From: Planctomycetota bacterium
GTDB lineage: Bacteria > Planctomycetota > Phycisphaerae > WQYP01
DNA length: 41,981 bases
Direction: 5' to 3'
Assembly (NCBI GenBank): GCA_021827645.1
Contig: JAKAVA010000037.1
Location: 1 to 41,981, forward strand
Under the pieces are notes generated by a model. It was given only the letters and a program-made list of their open reading frames with translations, had not been told where the DNA came from and did no database searches. Numbering within the stretch: the stretch's first letter is position 1; each line of letters begins with the position of its first letter. Made by a program: the position numbers and the translations under genes. Shown in pieces: positions 15,676 through 24,723 of this stretch.

Positions 15676-17127
15676 ATGATTGGCATGAGCCAGACAGTAA
15701 ATGATCCAGTTAGGCGCGTAAATATTTCCATGTCGGATGACGAGCATCACCAGCAATCTCTCAGCGGTCTGCATATTCACATGGTCGGCATCGGCGGCAG
15801 CGGTATGTGCGGTCTGGCGGAAATCGCACTTCAGTGCGGCGCGACCGTTACGGGCTCGGACCGGTCGGCGAATCCGGCCATTGAGCGGCTCGCTGCCATG
15901 GGGGTGCCGATCACCTTCCATCAGCAACTCGGTGCCATCCCGCCGGAAACCCAGTGGGTCATCTGTTCCGCCGCCGTCGGCCGCGACAACCCGGAACTCA
16001 TCACCGCCGTCGGACGACAGCTGAAAATATTGAAATATTCCGAAATGCTCGGCCGGGTCATGGAATTCCGATCGGGTATCGCCGTGGCGGGTACGCACGG
16101 AAAATCCACCACCACGGCCATGACGGCGTGGATCATGAGTTGTGCGGGGCTGGACCCCTCATTTGTGGTCGGCGCATCGATCCCGCAGCTCGGCGGATCA
16201 TCCCGCGGCGGGTCCGGGCCCCATTTCGTTGTTGAAGCATGCGAATTTGACCGTAGCTTCCTGAATCTCCATCCCCGTTCGGCGGTGGTGCTGAATATTG
16301 AGCCGGATCATCTTGATTATTATAAAGATATCACTGAGATCGTTGGGGCATTCTGCGATTTTATCTCGCGTGTGGAACCCGGCGGGCAGGTGCTCATTCC
16401 GGCCGGCAGCCCCCATCACCGCGCACTGGCCGCCGCCGCGGTCGCCGATACGCTCACCTTCGGCGTGGATATGGATGCGGATATCGCCGCCCGGCAGCTT
16501 GCCCTGCATCACGGGTGCTATGAATTTGACGTCTGCTTCAGGGGAAAACGCCTCGGTCGCACGGCACTCCAGGTACCCGGACGACATAATGTGGGCAACG
16601 CCGTCGCGGCTGCGGGACTGGCCCTGCATGCCGGTGCGGGATGGGATGCGATAGCCGAGGCCCTGGCATCGTTCCGCGGTGCGCAGCGCCGCAGTGAATT
16701 AATCCGGCAGACCGGAGATGTCACGCTTGTCGATGATTATGCCCACCATCCGACGGAGATTCAGGTAACCCTCGCGGCTCTGAAAACCCGCTGGCAGCCG
16801 AAGCGGCTGATCTGTGTCTTCCAACCGCATCAGCACAGCCGTACCCGCTGTTTCATGGACGAATTCTCCCGCAGTTTCGGTGATGCGGATTTGGTGATCG
16901 TGCCCGATATACACTTTGCGCGCGATACGGCGGCGGATGAGGCGGGTGTCAAAGCCGGGACATTGGTGGAAAAAATCAAGGCGGCGGGTGTTGCGGCTCT
17001 GCACCTGCCGCAGTGTTCTCAAGTGGTGGAATATCTCGTGGTCCATCGGCAGCCGGGTGATCTGATCATCTCCATGGGAGCAGGAAATGTCTGGAAAGTG
17101 ACACATGAGCTGGCAAAACGGATTTGA
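15676..17127 (+). CDS. murC: UDP-MurNAc-L-alanine ligase
   Basis: A cytosolic Mur ligase of about 483 residues that attaches L-Ala to UDP-MurNAc, the first peptide step. The N-terminal Rossmann part has MVGIGGSGMCGLAEIAL. The ATPase loop is GTHGKSTTT at 139-147. The C-terminal half has DDYAHHPTEI and FQPHQHSRT. The ATG at 15676 is chosen because GGAGG lies ten bases upstream and the protein then starts shortly before the Rossmann loop. Frames starting further upstream would overlap murG. Its end overlaps murB by 23 bases. Confidence 0.95.
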   Translation: MIGMSQTVNDPVRRVNISMSDDEHHQQSLSGLHIHMVGIGGSGMCGLAEIALQCGATVTGSDRSANPAIERLAAMGVPITFHQQLGAIPPETQWVICSAAVGRDNPELITAVGRQLKILKYSEMLGRVMEFRSGIAVAGTHGKSTTTAMTAWIMSCAGLDPSFVVGASIPQLGGSSRGGSGPHFVVEACEFDRSFLNLHPRSAVVLNIEPDHLDYYKDITEIVGAFCDFISRVEPGGQVLIPAGSPHHRALAAAAVADTLTFGVDMDADIAARQLALHHGCYEFDVCFRGKRLGRTALQVPGRHNVGNAVAAAGLALHAGAGWDAIAEALASFRGAQRRSELIRQTGDVTLVDDYAHHPTEIQVTLAALKTRWQPKRLICVFQPHQHSRTRCFMDEFSRSFGDADLVIVPDIHFARDTAADEAGVKAGTLVEKIKAAGVAALHLPQCSQVVEYLVVHRQPGDLIISMGAGNVWKVTHELAKRI

Positions 17128-17983
17128 ATCCATTATTCGGGAACAGGTCCATCTGGCCCCTCTGACCTGGTTCGGTCTCGGCGGACCGGCCCGATACTTT
17201 ATTACGCCCGAAAATACCGCGCAACTCTCGGCCGTCATGAAGCGACTGCATGAATCGCAGATACCCGTTTATGTACTCGGCAGCGGGGCCAACCTGTTGG
17301 TCCGTGATGAGGGTGTTGACGGGGCTGTGATCCATCTTTCCAACCCGTCGTTTTCGCAAGTGAATATCGACGGCCGCATTGCCAAAGTCGGTGCGGGCGC
17401 TGACATGATGCATCTGGTCAACACCATGTGCAAAACCGGTCTGGGAGGAATTGAAGCTGTAGCGGGTATTCCCGGCACGCTCGGCGGGCATATCCGGATG
17501 AATGCCGGCGGCGCCTTCGGTGATATCGGTTCGGCCGTGGCGTCGGTCACCATGCTCGACGGCGAGGGACATCTTTACACCCGCAGCCGCGACGAACTTG
17601 TCTTCGGATACCGGCACAGCAACATCACGGGCAAGATTGTGGTGGAGGCGGTCTTGGAACTTCGGCCGGAAAATCCGGAACAGCTTACACAGCGGATGAA
17701 GGAAATCTGGGTTTTTAAGAAAAATTCCCAACCGATGGGTGAAAACAGTGCAGGATGCACGTTCAAAAATCCGGACGGACAATCTGCGGGAAAACTTATT
17801 GACGAAGCCGGACTTAAAGGGGCGACCGTCGGCGGGGCGATGGTGTCGCGGCGTCACGCCAATTTCATCGTGGCACGCGACGGAACCCGATCGGCCGATG
17901 TTCTGGCACTCATTGCGCATGTACAGGAGATGGTGGAGAGTCGGTTCGGCGTTAAATTACAGACGGAAGTGGTCATCTGGTAG
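17105..17983 (+). CDS. murB: UDP-N-acetylenolpyruvoylglucosamine reductase
   Basis: A cytosolic FAD enzyme of 292 residues that reduces UDP-GlcNAc-enolpyruvate to UDP-MurNAc with NADPH. The FAD-binding part has VLGSGANLLVRDEGVDGAVI and AGIPGTLGGHIRMNAGG. The C-terminal domain has NSAGCTFKNPDGQSAGKLID and the final catalytic Glu (E288, in TEVVIW). The proton donor, Ser in the E. coli enzyme, is Cys218 here; Cys occurs in other MurB lineages too. The start lies inside the end of murC, which suggests coupled translation. Confidence 0.94.
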   Translation: MSWQNGFESIIREQVHLAPLTWFGLGGPARYFITPENTAQLSAVMKRLHESQIPVYVLGSGANLLVRDEGVDGAVIHLSNPSFSQVNIDGRIAKVGAGADMMHLVNTMCKTGLGGIEAVAGIPGTLGGHIRMNAGGAFGDIGSAVASVTMLDGEGHLYTRSRDELVFGYRHSNITGKIVVEAVLELRPENPEQLTQRMKEIWVFKKNSQPMGENSAGCTFKNPDGQSAGKLIDEAGLKGATVGGAMVSRRHANFIVARDGTRSADVLALIAHVQEMVESRFGVKLQTEVVIW

Positions 17984-17998
17984 AGGCACGGGGTTACC

Positions 17999-18958
17999 AT
18001 GAGTAAAACAAAACCGGTGCTCGACATACTCGTGCTCTGCGGCGGTATCTCGTCTGAGCGGGAAGTGTCCCTCGAAAGCGGTGCTGCCGTTGCGGCCGCA
18101 CTCTCCCGGGCCGGTCATCGGGTCTGCACAAGCGATATTTCACCGTCAGATTTCTCCTCGCTGGACCGTCGCCCGCTTGATCTGGTATTCCCCGCCCTGC
18201 ACGGACTTTTCGGCGAAGACGGTCAGGTGCAGCGACTGATCGAAGCACGCGGCCTTCCGTATGTCGGTTCCGACCCCGTAGCGGGTGAAATCGCCATGGA
18301 CAAAGCCCGCACCAAGCAGAAGTTACTCGCGGCCGGCATACCCACTCCCGCCTGGCGTGTCGCGCAGTATTCGGCCCCGGACGCCTGGCAGAGCCTATCT
18401 GCCGAGATCGGCTATCCACAGGTCATCAAGCCCGTTGCCGGGGGGAGTTCGGTCGATTGTTGGATATGCCAGAATACATCGGAGGCGATAGCGGCGCTGG
18501 AGACATCCTTGCCGCGAAATAGCAGCATGCTCATCGAGAGGTGCGTGCGCGGGCCGGAGATCACCGTCGGGATCATCGACGATGAGCCGCTGCCGCTGAT
18601 TCAAGTCCGGCCCACCGTCCGGTTTTATGATTATCAGGCCAAATACAAACGGGATGATACACAGTATCTGTTCGACATTGATCTACCGGAGCAATGTCTT
18701 GATGCGGCGCGTCGCGTGGCTTTGCAATGCCACCGCATCGTCGGGGCTCGGCATTTATCCCGTGTTGATATCATGATCGACGCCGATACGCTTGAACCGA
18801 TGGTGCTGGAAATTAATACCATGCCGGGATTCACTTCACATTCGCTGGTGCCCAAGGCGGCGGCCCGGGCCGGTATTTCATTTGAAGCCCTGTGTGAGCG
18901 TCTGTGCCGCCTGGCCCTGCAGGATCACGCGGTTCATGCCGGAGCGGTGAAGAATTAA
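17999..18958 (+). CDS. ddl: D-alanine-D-alanine ligase
   Basis: An ATP-grasp enzyme of 319 residues that joins two D-Ala; the product feeds MurF. ISSEREVSLESGAAV is the N-terminal family signature. FPALHGLFGEDGQVQRLIEA, MDKARTKQKLLAAGIPTPAW, the grasp loop with KPVAGGSSVDC, and EINTMPGFTSHSLVPKAA at the metal site are all present and in order. It sits 15 bases after murB. The family's usual length is about 300-370, so it is complete. Confidence 0.95.
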   Translation: MSKTKPVLDILVLCGGISSEREVSLESGAAVAAALSRAGHRVCTSDISPSDFSSLDRRPLDLVFPALHGLFGEDGQVQRLIEARGLPYVGSDPVAGEIAMDKARTKQKLLAAGIPTPAWRVAQYSAPDAWQSLSAEIGYPQVIKPVAGGSSVDCWICQNTSEAIAALETSLPRNSSMLIERCVRGPEITVGIIDDEPLPLIQVRPTVRFYDYQAKYKRDDTQYLFDIDLPEQCLDAARRVALQCHRIVGARHLSRVDIMIDADTLEPMVLEINTMPGFTSHSLVPKAAARAGISFEALCERLCRLALQDHAVHAGAVKN

Positions 18959-18969
18959 GGTCGGTGGCT

Positions 18970-19929
18970 ATGAACAAACATGCTGATGATCTGCGGGCTT
19001 CCCGCCGCCGGACCCTGTTCACCCTCTGCGGTGCACTTCTGATTGTCGGGGTCGTGCTGGCAGCTTTTGGGCAGATTCGTCATTACGCCCTTTCCGCCAT
19101 CGCCGCGTCATCGCAGCATCCGCTCAAACGCATTGTGATGGTGGATACCCCGCCTTATCTTTCCCGGGCGATCTTGGATTCACTCGCCCGCGAAGCCGTT
19201 ACGTATACCATCTTCAATAAAAAACATCCGCAATACGCCGCCGAAATTCGTGACCCTCTCAACGGGCATATTCTGCGCATTCTGGCCGAGCATTATGTCC
19301 GTCGGTCGGATGTGGGCTTTAACGCATGGATTCGGCAGATTTTATTTGTCCGCCGCGCAATGTTGCCTCACGAGCAGGTCATCGAAATTGCCGCCAGATA
19401 TCGATTTCCCGCGGCCTTCGTAAAAGTCAACCATCAATATTATCTGGTAAGCCGCTCGGGTATTCGGCTGCCCGGAGTTTACAGCCTGCGGCAGCGGAAC
19501 GACCTTCACTGGCTCTTCACGCTGACGGGATATTCCGGCGCCCTGCCCAAGTCCGGAGCGATCTTTCCCGGTGCGGCCATCCGCGCGGGAATTGCTCTCG
19601 CCCATCTGCTGCAACACCGTCTCTATTCAAACCAGATTCGCGATATTGATATTGCCGGCGTTGGAAAACCGTCGCAATCTCGGCCGCAGATCGTATTAAT
19701 CACCCGTTACCATACCGAGGTTTACTGGGGCCAGCCACCGGGTGAGCGAAGTTTTTTTGAAGTGCCGACGGATCGCAAGCTCGAATATCTTCGGGCGATT
19801 TATCAGCAATACCATCGCATCGACGCCGGCCATGCATACGTGGATTTGCGGGGCGATCAGGTGCTTGTACCGAGTGCTGCGGCCAGTCAACCGGTTTATG
19901 CCCCGGTGACACCCACGTATCCCGATTGA
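18970..19929 (+). CDS. ftsQ: FtsQ/DivIB-like division protein
   Basis: A bitopic membrane protein of 319 residues. It has a basic cytoplasmic head (ASRRRTLF), one membrane helix (TLCGALLIVGVVLAAFGQI), then a long extracytoplasmic part. A POTRA-like region is expected after the helix, and the FtsQ-type beta domain covers roughly residues 130-290. Sequence similarity to E. coli FtsQ is weak, so the call leans on topology, size and position after ddl, the usual place of ftsQ. It would link FtsL to the FtsWI synthase. The ATG at 18970 follows the ddl stop by 11 bases. ftsA and ftsZ, which normally come next, are absent. Confidence 0.7.
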   Translation: MNKHADDLRASRRRTLFTLCGALLIVGVVLAAFGQIRHYALSAIAASSQHPLKRIVMVDTPPYLSRAILDSLAREAVTYTIFNKKHPQYAAEIRDPLNGHILRILAEHYVRRSDVGFNAWIRQILFVRRAMLPHEQVIEIAARYRFPAAFVKVNHQYYLVSRSGIRLPGVYSLRQRNDLHWLFTLTGYSGALPKSGAIFPGAAIRAGIALAHLLQHRLYSNQIRDIDIAGVGKPSQSRPQIVLITRYHTEVYWGQPPGERSFFEVPTDRKLEYLRAIYQQYHRIDAGHAYVDLRGDQVLVPSAAASQPVYAPVTPTYPD

Positions 19930-19993
19930 GCCGGGCATCGGTGGTTGGGCACGGCCGCATGTTACTCTCTGTGGCCTCTCGGGATCGGACATC

Positions 19994-20566
19994 ATGGATC
20001 ACTATTCCGATATGGATTGTCAACGTTTACCGGATAAAGGACTCATCGCGTCCGCTCTGTTTTCGGCTCTGGCGAATCTGGTGGCGGCCTTGCTGGCACT
20101 GGCCGATATCCGTTGGTCGGTCAAGCCGGCACTCTCACCATGGTCCGAACTGCTCTGGCCCTACGTGTTGCTGGCGTCATCGGCCGCCATCTGGCTTGCC
20201 GTCATCTGCCAACCGACCGCACCGCTTACTCGATGTAGGCAACTCGCAAAGCTTACCCTTTCAGCTGCATCGGCGCTGGCTGGCGCACTGCCGATGCTCA
20301 TCATCGCGGTCTGCATATCCAGCCCGGTTCATCTGTGGCTCCCCTTGGTGGGCATGCTGGTGGTTGCATGGGTCATCATATTGGCCCAGTCGCTCGCACC
20401 GCCAAGTGGCATCCGAGTGCAAGGGGCAGTCAGGTGCTGCCTGCTACTCTGGATATTTGTGTTGCCCGCGATAGGGATATTGCAGGTGGGTATTACCAGC
20501 CGGAACATGCCCATCTGGGCTATCAGCAGCCCCCTTTATTGGATTCATCTGCTTCTCGTTCATTAA
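19994..20566 (+). CDS. Multi-pass membrane protein of unknown function
   Basis: A protein of 190 residues with five or six predicted membrane helices, at about 18-38, 48-70, 85-105, 107-130, 143-165 and possibly 170-188, joined by very short loops. I recognise no family and see no catalytic motif. It lies 64 bases after the ftsQ-like gene on the same strand, in the place of ftsA/ftsZ in other bacteria, so co-transcription with the dcw genes is likely. No strong ribosome binding site precedes the ATG. A second frame over the same bases is judged a shadow because it lacks the membrane-helix pattern. A weak hairpin at 20580-20608 could end the transcript. Confidence 0.55.
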   Translation: MDHYSDMDCQRLPDKGLIASALFSALANLVAALLALADIRWSVKPALSPWSELLWPYVLLASSAAIWLAVICQPTAPLTRCRQLAKLTLSAASALAGALPMLIIAVCISSPVHLWLPLVGMLVVAWVIILAQSLAPPSGIRVQGAVRCCLLLWIFVLPAIGILQVGITSRNMPIWAISSPLYWIHLLLVH

Positions 20567-20644
20567 ATCGTTACGGGAAGCCTCAGATATTCAGTGTGGC
20601 CTGAAGGCGATCTACAAGCAGCGTATGCGAACTCGTGCGGTTCA

Positions 20645-21643
20645 TCAGGACAACTCGTGTTGATCTGAACAATAATTGACTTGGGCGGCCTGACGTGAGA
20701 GTTCAAAAACTTCTTTTCGCAACTCAGCGGGCGCAACCACCTCGCATTTGGGACCCATCCCCAATATCCACCATTTGATCTCCTCCATTCCGTCTATCGT
20801 GCAGGTAAATTTCAGGCGCCCGTCGTCAAGACGTTGGGTCTGCTGCGATGGGTGCCAGCGTGTTTCTTCGATATTATCCGCAAACTCGCCGGCAAAGATC
20901 AATTCCACTTCCATGTGCGGTGTGCCGGGAATGATCCGCCAAGCGTTCTTCAAATAGGTCTCCAACGAAAAATCCTTGGATCGTTTGAAGGAATTCGACA
21001 TGCGCGTCGCTTGGCTGAAGCGGTTGACTTTCAATGTGCGGAAATCCTCCCGATCCCGACGATATCCGATGACAAACCACGCATGCGAGGCGAATATTAA
21101 TTCATAAGGATCAAATCTGAATGCCTGACTGCGCTGCGGGCGTCGGCTGTGCGCAGGTTCATATTCGCAGAGCATCGATTTCTGATGCAGAATGCAATCC
21201 AGTATCTCCATGAAATGGCTCTGACATCCGTCCAAATCGGTGATCGGCTCATTTTTGATATTTACATGGCGTTTTCTCTCCACCGCGAGGCTCTTGAGCG
21301 ATGCGGGAAGGCGGCTGAGCAGTTTTTCACGCAGACGATCGGCAACGTCGTCCAGCGGCAGCCAATTTTCCCGCCGCGCGTTTTCCAGAATAATCTCAAG
21401 GAGCAGAATATCACGATCCGTAAATTCGGCTGTTTTGGCTTCTTCGGATTTGAGTCGCAGACCGATCTGCGAATGGCTCCGGTCGATGGCAAAGCCGGCC
21501 CGTTCCAGGGTCTCCAGGTCGCGGAAGATGGTGCGGACGGAAGTTCTGAAGTCTCGTGCCAGTGATCGAGGTGTGCACGTCTGCCCCTGCAGAAGACGGG
21601 CCAATATCTGCAGCACCCGTTCAGCCTTGAGCGTGTCACCCAT
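20645..21643 (-). CDS. WYL-domain transcriptional regulator (YafY/PafC type)
   Basis: A protein of 332 residues. The N-terminal winged helix-turn-helix covers about 8-60 (RSLARDFRTSVRTIFRDLET). A WYL domain follows at about 150-230 (AFRFDPYELIFASHAWFVIG, with WFV in place of WYL), and a WCX-type C-terminal domain comes last. WYL domains sense nucleic-acid or nucleotide ligands, and such regulators often control DNA-damage or defence genes. GGAG lies five bases before the ATG. It points away from the RDD gene towards the end of the dcw region, and its target is unknown. Confidence 0.9.
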   Translation of the reverse strand: MGDTLKAERVLQILARLLQGQTCTPRSLARDFRTSVRTIFRDLETLERAGFAIDRSHSQIGLRLKSEEAKTAEFTDRDILLLEIILENARRENWLPLDDVADRLREKLLSRLPASLKSLAVERKRHVNIKNEPITDLDGCQSHFMEILDCILHQKSMLCEYEPAHSRRPQRSQAFRFDPYELIFASHAWFVIGYRRDREDFRTLKVNRFSQATRMSNSFKRSKDFSLETYLKNAWRIIPGTPHMEVELIFAGEFADNIEETRWHPSQQTQRLDDGRLKFTCTIDGMEEIKWWILGMGPKCEVVAPAELRKEVFELSRQAAQVNYCSDQHELS

Positions 21644-21760
21644 GATCTCTCCGGAAGAATATCCACCTTACCATCCGCCGTTCTCCACGCGTTGCGCGTT
21701 GGGTCGCAAACCGCCATTTGTCCGATGGTGCGCTGAAACCGGCAGGGATGACCGGGCGAT

Positions 21761-22459
21761 TTACCCGCCGCGCCCGTCGGAAAAAATGACACGCGTGCCC
21801 GCAAGGCGATCGTGCAGTGCCCGCCGATCATGGCGGTCGACAATAATGAATAGCCAATCAAATAGCAGCCAAAAAACGAGCATCGCTTCGCCCACAGCCA
21901 TTCCGGCAATTCCCTTGAATGCGATCAGGGCAATAACGAACACGCATCCAAACCACATGATCAATTCCCGAACTATGCTTTGTAAAAACGTGATCTTGCC
22001 TCCATCTGCGCGGATCACTTTCTCTTTTCCGGCGAATTTGCCGATGGTTGATCCAAAAAAATAGTGCATCAATCCGTAATACGCTACGTTCAGGGCGAAT
22101 CCGATGACTGCACCCCATAACTGCATTTCATGCAGGGCCTGCTGAATTTGCATGGCTGACGCATGGGTCTGCCGCAGGTGCTCGCCAATCCGATAGCCGA
22201 TAGCGAAGGAGACAATGTCCGAGGTAAAAAAGAGAATCACGTTGTCCAGCAACACGCAGCCAAATCTTCGCCACGGTCCCGGCAGCAGCTTTTGAACGAG
22301 GCCCCCGGCTTCGCCGGATCGAATCTGATCCAGGAGAATTTGTTTGCCCCGCTCGCTCACCAGTTTGCCTTGAAACCGCACCAGTGCGCTCCGCGGCAAT
22401 ACCTCACCGGTTACCTCGCAGGCTGAGAACGCAGATTCCTCTGGTTGATCGGTTCCCAT
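21761..22459 (-). CDS. RDD-family membrane protein
   Basis: About 232 residues. The first 50 are soluble and cytoplasmic (ALVRFQGKLVSERGKQILLD), possibly a small zinc-ribbon-like or GYF-like head. The RDD domain starts at RRFGCVLLDNVILFF, has four or five membrane helices, and ends with the conserved DRRALHDRLAGTRVI. RDD proteins are poorly understood membrane proteins, some linked to ion or amino-acid transport. GGAGG precedes both the GTG at 22462 and the ATG at 22459. It is divergent from the fucosidase gene. Confidence 0.85.
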   Translation of the reverse strand: MGTDQPEESAFSACEVTGEVLPRSALVRFQGKLVSERGKQILLDQIRSGEAGGLVQKLLPGPWRRFGCVLLDNVILFFTSDIVSFAIGYRIGEHLRQTHASAMQIQQALHEMQLWGAVIGFALNVAYYGLMHYFFGSTIGKFAGKEKVIRADGGKITFLQSIVRELIMWFGCVFVIALIAFKGIAGMAVGEAMLVFWLLFDWLFIIVDRHDRRALHDRLAGTRVIFSDGRGG

Positions 22460-22661
22460 CACGATGACCTCCCCAACAAATATACATTTGACCGGACAAG
22501 CTTAACCTCGGGTGACCGCAGGGTCAACTTTGGCACGAACCATGATTCTGAGCGCCCCGGAAAGCACCACGCAGATAACGCCTTCGTTCGCGGGAAGTCG
22601 GGGGCCATCTCGGGTGCCCATTGCTTCCATAATCAATGGGTGGCGTCGTGCCCATCTAAAT

Positions 22662-22689
22662 TTGACATTTGAGATTGAACGTTTAGCAT
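22662..22689 (+). promoter_or_regulatory. Candidate sigma-70 promoter of the fucosidase gene
   Basis: TTGACA (22662-22667, perfect) and TAGCAT (22684-22689, four of six) are separated by 16 bases. Transcription would start about 25 bases before the ATG, which has AGGAG six bases upstream (22711-22715). Confidence 0.6.
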
Positions 22690-22721
22690 GAATCTGCTGT
22701 AAGGTCAAAAAGGAGCTCAAA

Positions 22722-24587
22722 ATGAATCGGCGCAAGTTCATGAAGGTAACAGCGACTACAGTGGCTGCGGCTGCGACGAGTTCGTTGCCCAAAACAGCTT
22801 CGGCCGCTTCCGCGGACGAAACGTATGAATCCAAACGCCGTAAACTTGTTGCGGAAATAAGCAAACAAGTGCCTGAAGGTTTCATGGACACCACACGCAC
22901 GTTTGAAGAGTTCTGCGATGCGCCGCAGGATGATCGGATTTTCTACGCCCTTACCGAAAGCAAAATTGTCCCCGAGCGGCTCAACTCACGGCACTGGCGG
23001 CCGACGGGATGGGGCCATCCTCCTGCCCTTCCGATTCCGGGAGGCTCTCATGACGGCGTGTCGATGGTTTCACCGTTTCCAGACCTTTATGGCGACGGCC
23101 CCTTCGAACCGACTTGGGAATCCCTGCAGAATTATGAATGCCCCGAATGGTATCGCGATGCCAAGTTCGGCATCTGGAATCATTGGTCGCCCCAGTGCGT
23201 GCCAGAAGACGGCGACTGGTACGCCCGGAATATGTACATAGAAAATGGCAGTCAATATAAGTTCGAGCTTGCCCATTACGGTCCACAATGCCGTTTCGGC
23301 TACAAAGACCTCTGTGCCCAGTGGACGCTGTTGAACTGGGAACCTGAACACCGCATGGCGGAATACAAAGCCGCCGGCGCTAAATATTTTATGGCTTTAG
23401 CCAATCATCATGACGGCTTTGACACCTGGCATTCCAAGCATCATCAGTGGAACGCACACAACATCGGGCCGCACCGGGATGTCATCGGTACTTGGGCTCA
23501 GCAGGCGCGGAAGATGGGACTCAAGTTCGGTGTCACGATTCACCAAGCCCGAAATTGGTGGTGGTTTCAGACGGCGCATGGAACCGACACCTGCGGCCCC
23601 TATGTCGGGCGTCCCTATGACGGCCACTTGACGCAGGCCGACGGCCGGTACGCTTGGTGGGATGGTTTTAACCCGCAGCAGCTTTATAACGCCAAGCATC
23701 CGCACAACGCCCTGCCTGATGTATCCTACGCCAAAAATTTTTACGACCGTACGCGCAATCTGATTGATCTGCACAACCCGGACATTCTCTATTTTGACAA
23801 TCGACTTTTTCCGCTCGGTTGGGCTGGAATGAACATCGGGGCCTATTTCTATAACAACAGCATGAAGCACAACGGCGGCAAGGTTGAGGGTGTGGTCAAC
23901 ATTAAAAATGTGCCGCCGCACCTTGCCAAAACGGTTGTGGCGGATATCGAACGCGGCCTTGCATCGCAGATATTGCCCCATCCCTGGCAATCGGAAACCT
24001 GTATCGGACAATGGCATTATCTGCGTGCTCTTTTCAACCAGCCGGGCAAATACGGCGGCTACCTGCATCCGCGCGAAGTGATTCACTGGATGATTGACGC
24101 CGTAAGTAAAAATGGAAATTTTATACTCAACATTCCCGGCAAGCCGGACGGAACGATCGATCGCAAGGAAAAGCTGATCCTCTCCGAATTGGCTCAGTGG
24201 TTCAAACTCAACGGCGACGCCATCTATGCGACGCGGCCGTGGGTGGTCTACGGCGAGGGGCCGACGGTGGTAAAGGCCGGCTCTTTTACCGGGAGAAGCG
24301 TCAACAGGCTGGGTGTCAAGGATATTCGCTTTACCCGCAACAAAGCGAATACGGTGGTCAATGCGCTGGTATTGGGCGTTCCGACTCAGCCGATATTGAT
24401 TAAATCGTTGGGCCTCGCCCCGGGTGTGCATGCCACCAAGCATCCGCTGAAGGTGACACACGTGCGGCTCTACGGTTATGACAAACCGATCAAGTGGAAG
24501 CAGACGGCGACCGGCCTGCAGATTCTGCCGCCACGCGATGTACCTCATCACCACTTTGCCGTTGCGTTTGCCATTTCGGTGTCATAA
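22722..24587 (+). CDS. GH29 alpha-L-fucosidase, Tat-exported
   Basis: A secreted glycoside hydrolase of 621 residues. The N-terminus MNRRKFMK followed by an Ala-rich hydrophobic stretch ending ASAASA is a twin-arginine signal peptide, so the enzyme is exported folded. The (beta/alpha)8 domain has WYRDAKFGIWNHWSPQCVPE, AGAKYFMALANHHDGFDTW and the His-rich substrate pocket of GH29. The likely nucleophile is Asp359 in NPDILYFDN. A beta-sandwich domain ends the protein. It should release alpha-linked L-fucose from glycans such as algal or mucin polymers. No other carbohydrate gene adjoins it, so it appears to stand alone behind its own promoter. Confidence 0.92.
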   Translation: MNRRKFMKVTATTVAAAATSSLPKTASAASADETYESKRRKLVAEISKQVPEGFMDTTRTFEEFCDAPQDDRIFYALTESKIVPERLNSRHWRPTGWGHPPALPIPGGSHDGVSMVSPFPDLYGDGPFEPTWESLQNYECPEWYRDAKFGIWNHWSPQCVPEDGDWYARNMYIENGSQYKFELAHYGPQCRFGYKDLCAQWTLLNWEPEHRMAEYKAAGAKYFMALANHHDGFDTWHSKHHQWNAHNIGPHRDVIGTWAQQARKMGLKFGVTIHQARNWWWFQTAHGTDTCGPYVGRPYDGHLTQADGRYAWWDGFNPQQLYNAKHPHNALPDVSYAKNFYDRTRNLIDLHNPDILYFDNRLFPLGWAGMNIGAYFYNNSMKHNGGKVEGVVNIKNVPPHLAKTVVADIERGLASQILPHPWQSETCIGQWHYLRALFNQPGKYGGYLHPREVIHWMIDAVSKNGNFILNIPGKPDGTIDRKEKLILSELAQWFKLNGDAIYATRPWVVYGEGPTVVKAGSFTGRSVNRLGVKDIRFTRNKANTVVNALVLGVPTQPILIKSLGLAPGVHATKHPLKVTHVRLYGYDKPIKWKQTATGLQILPPRDVPHHHFAVAFAISVS

Positions 24588-24592
24588 ACCGC

Positions 24593-24608
24593 CACCCGAT
24601 GTCGGGTG
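24593..24608 (+). terminator. Hairpin after the fucosidase gene
   Basis: CACCCGA TG TCGGGTG is a perfect inverted repeat six bases past the stop codon. There is no U-run behind it, so it may be a processing or weak termination structure. Confidence 0.35.
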
Positions 24609-24634
24609 AAGCATTTAAGCATCCGGAAGTGATT

Positions 24635-24663
24635 TTGATGCAGGCGCTGGCACGCCGGATAAT
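24635..24663 (+). promoter_or_regulatory. Candidate promoter of the PPK2 gene
   Basis: TTGATG (24635-24640) and GATAAT (24658-24663, five of six) are separated by exactly 17 bases, about 60 bases before the ATG. Confidence 0.5.
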
Positions 24664-24723
24664 CGATCCGATGGCGTCCTTCAACGGCCGTGGCGATGAT
24701 TCGCCTGCGATCGGAGGAAGAAT

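Noticed and set aside
19926-20474. Alternative frame over the 190-residue membrane protein
   Set aside because: It is Arg/Trp/Ser-rich with no membrane or domain pattern, while the chosen frame has regular membrane helices.
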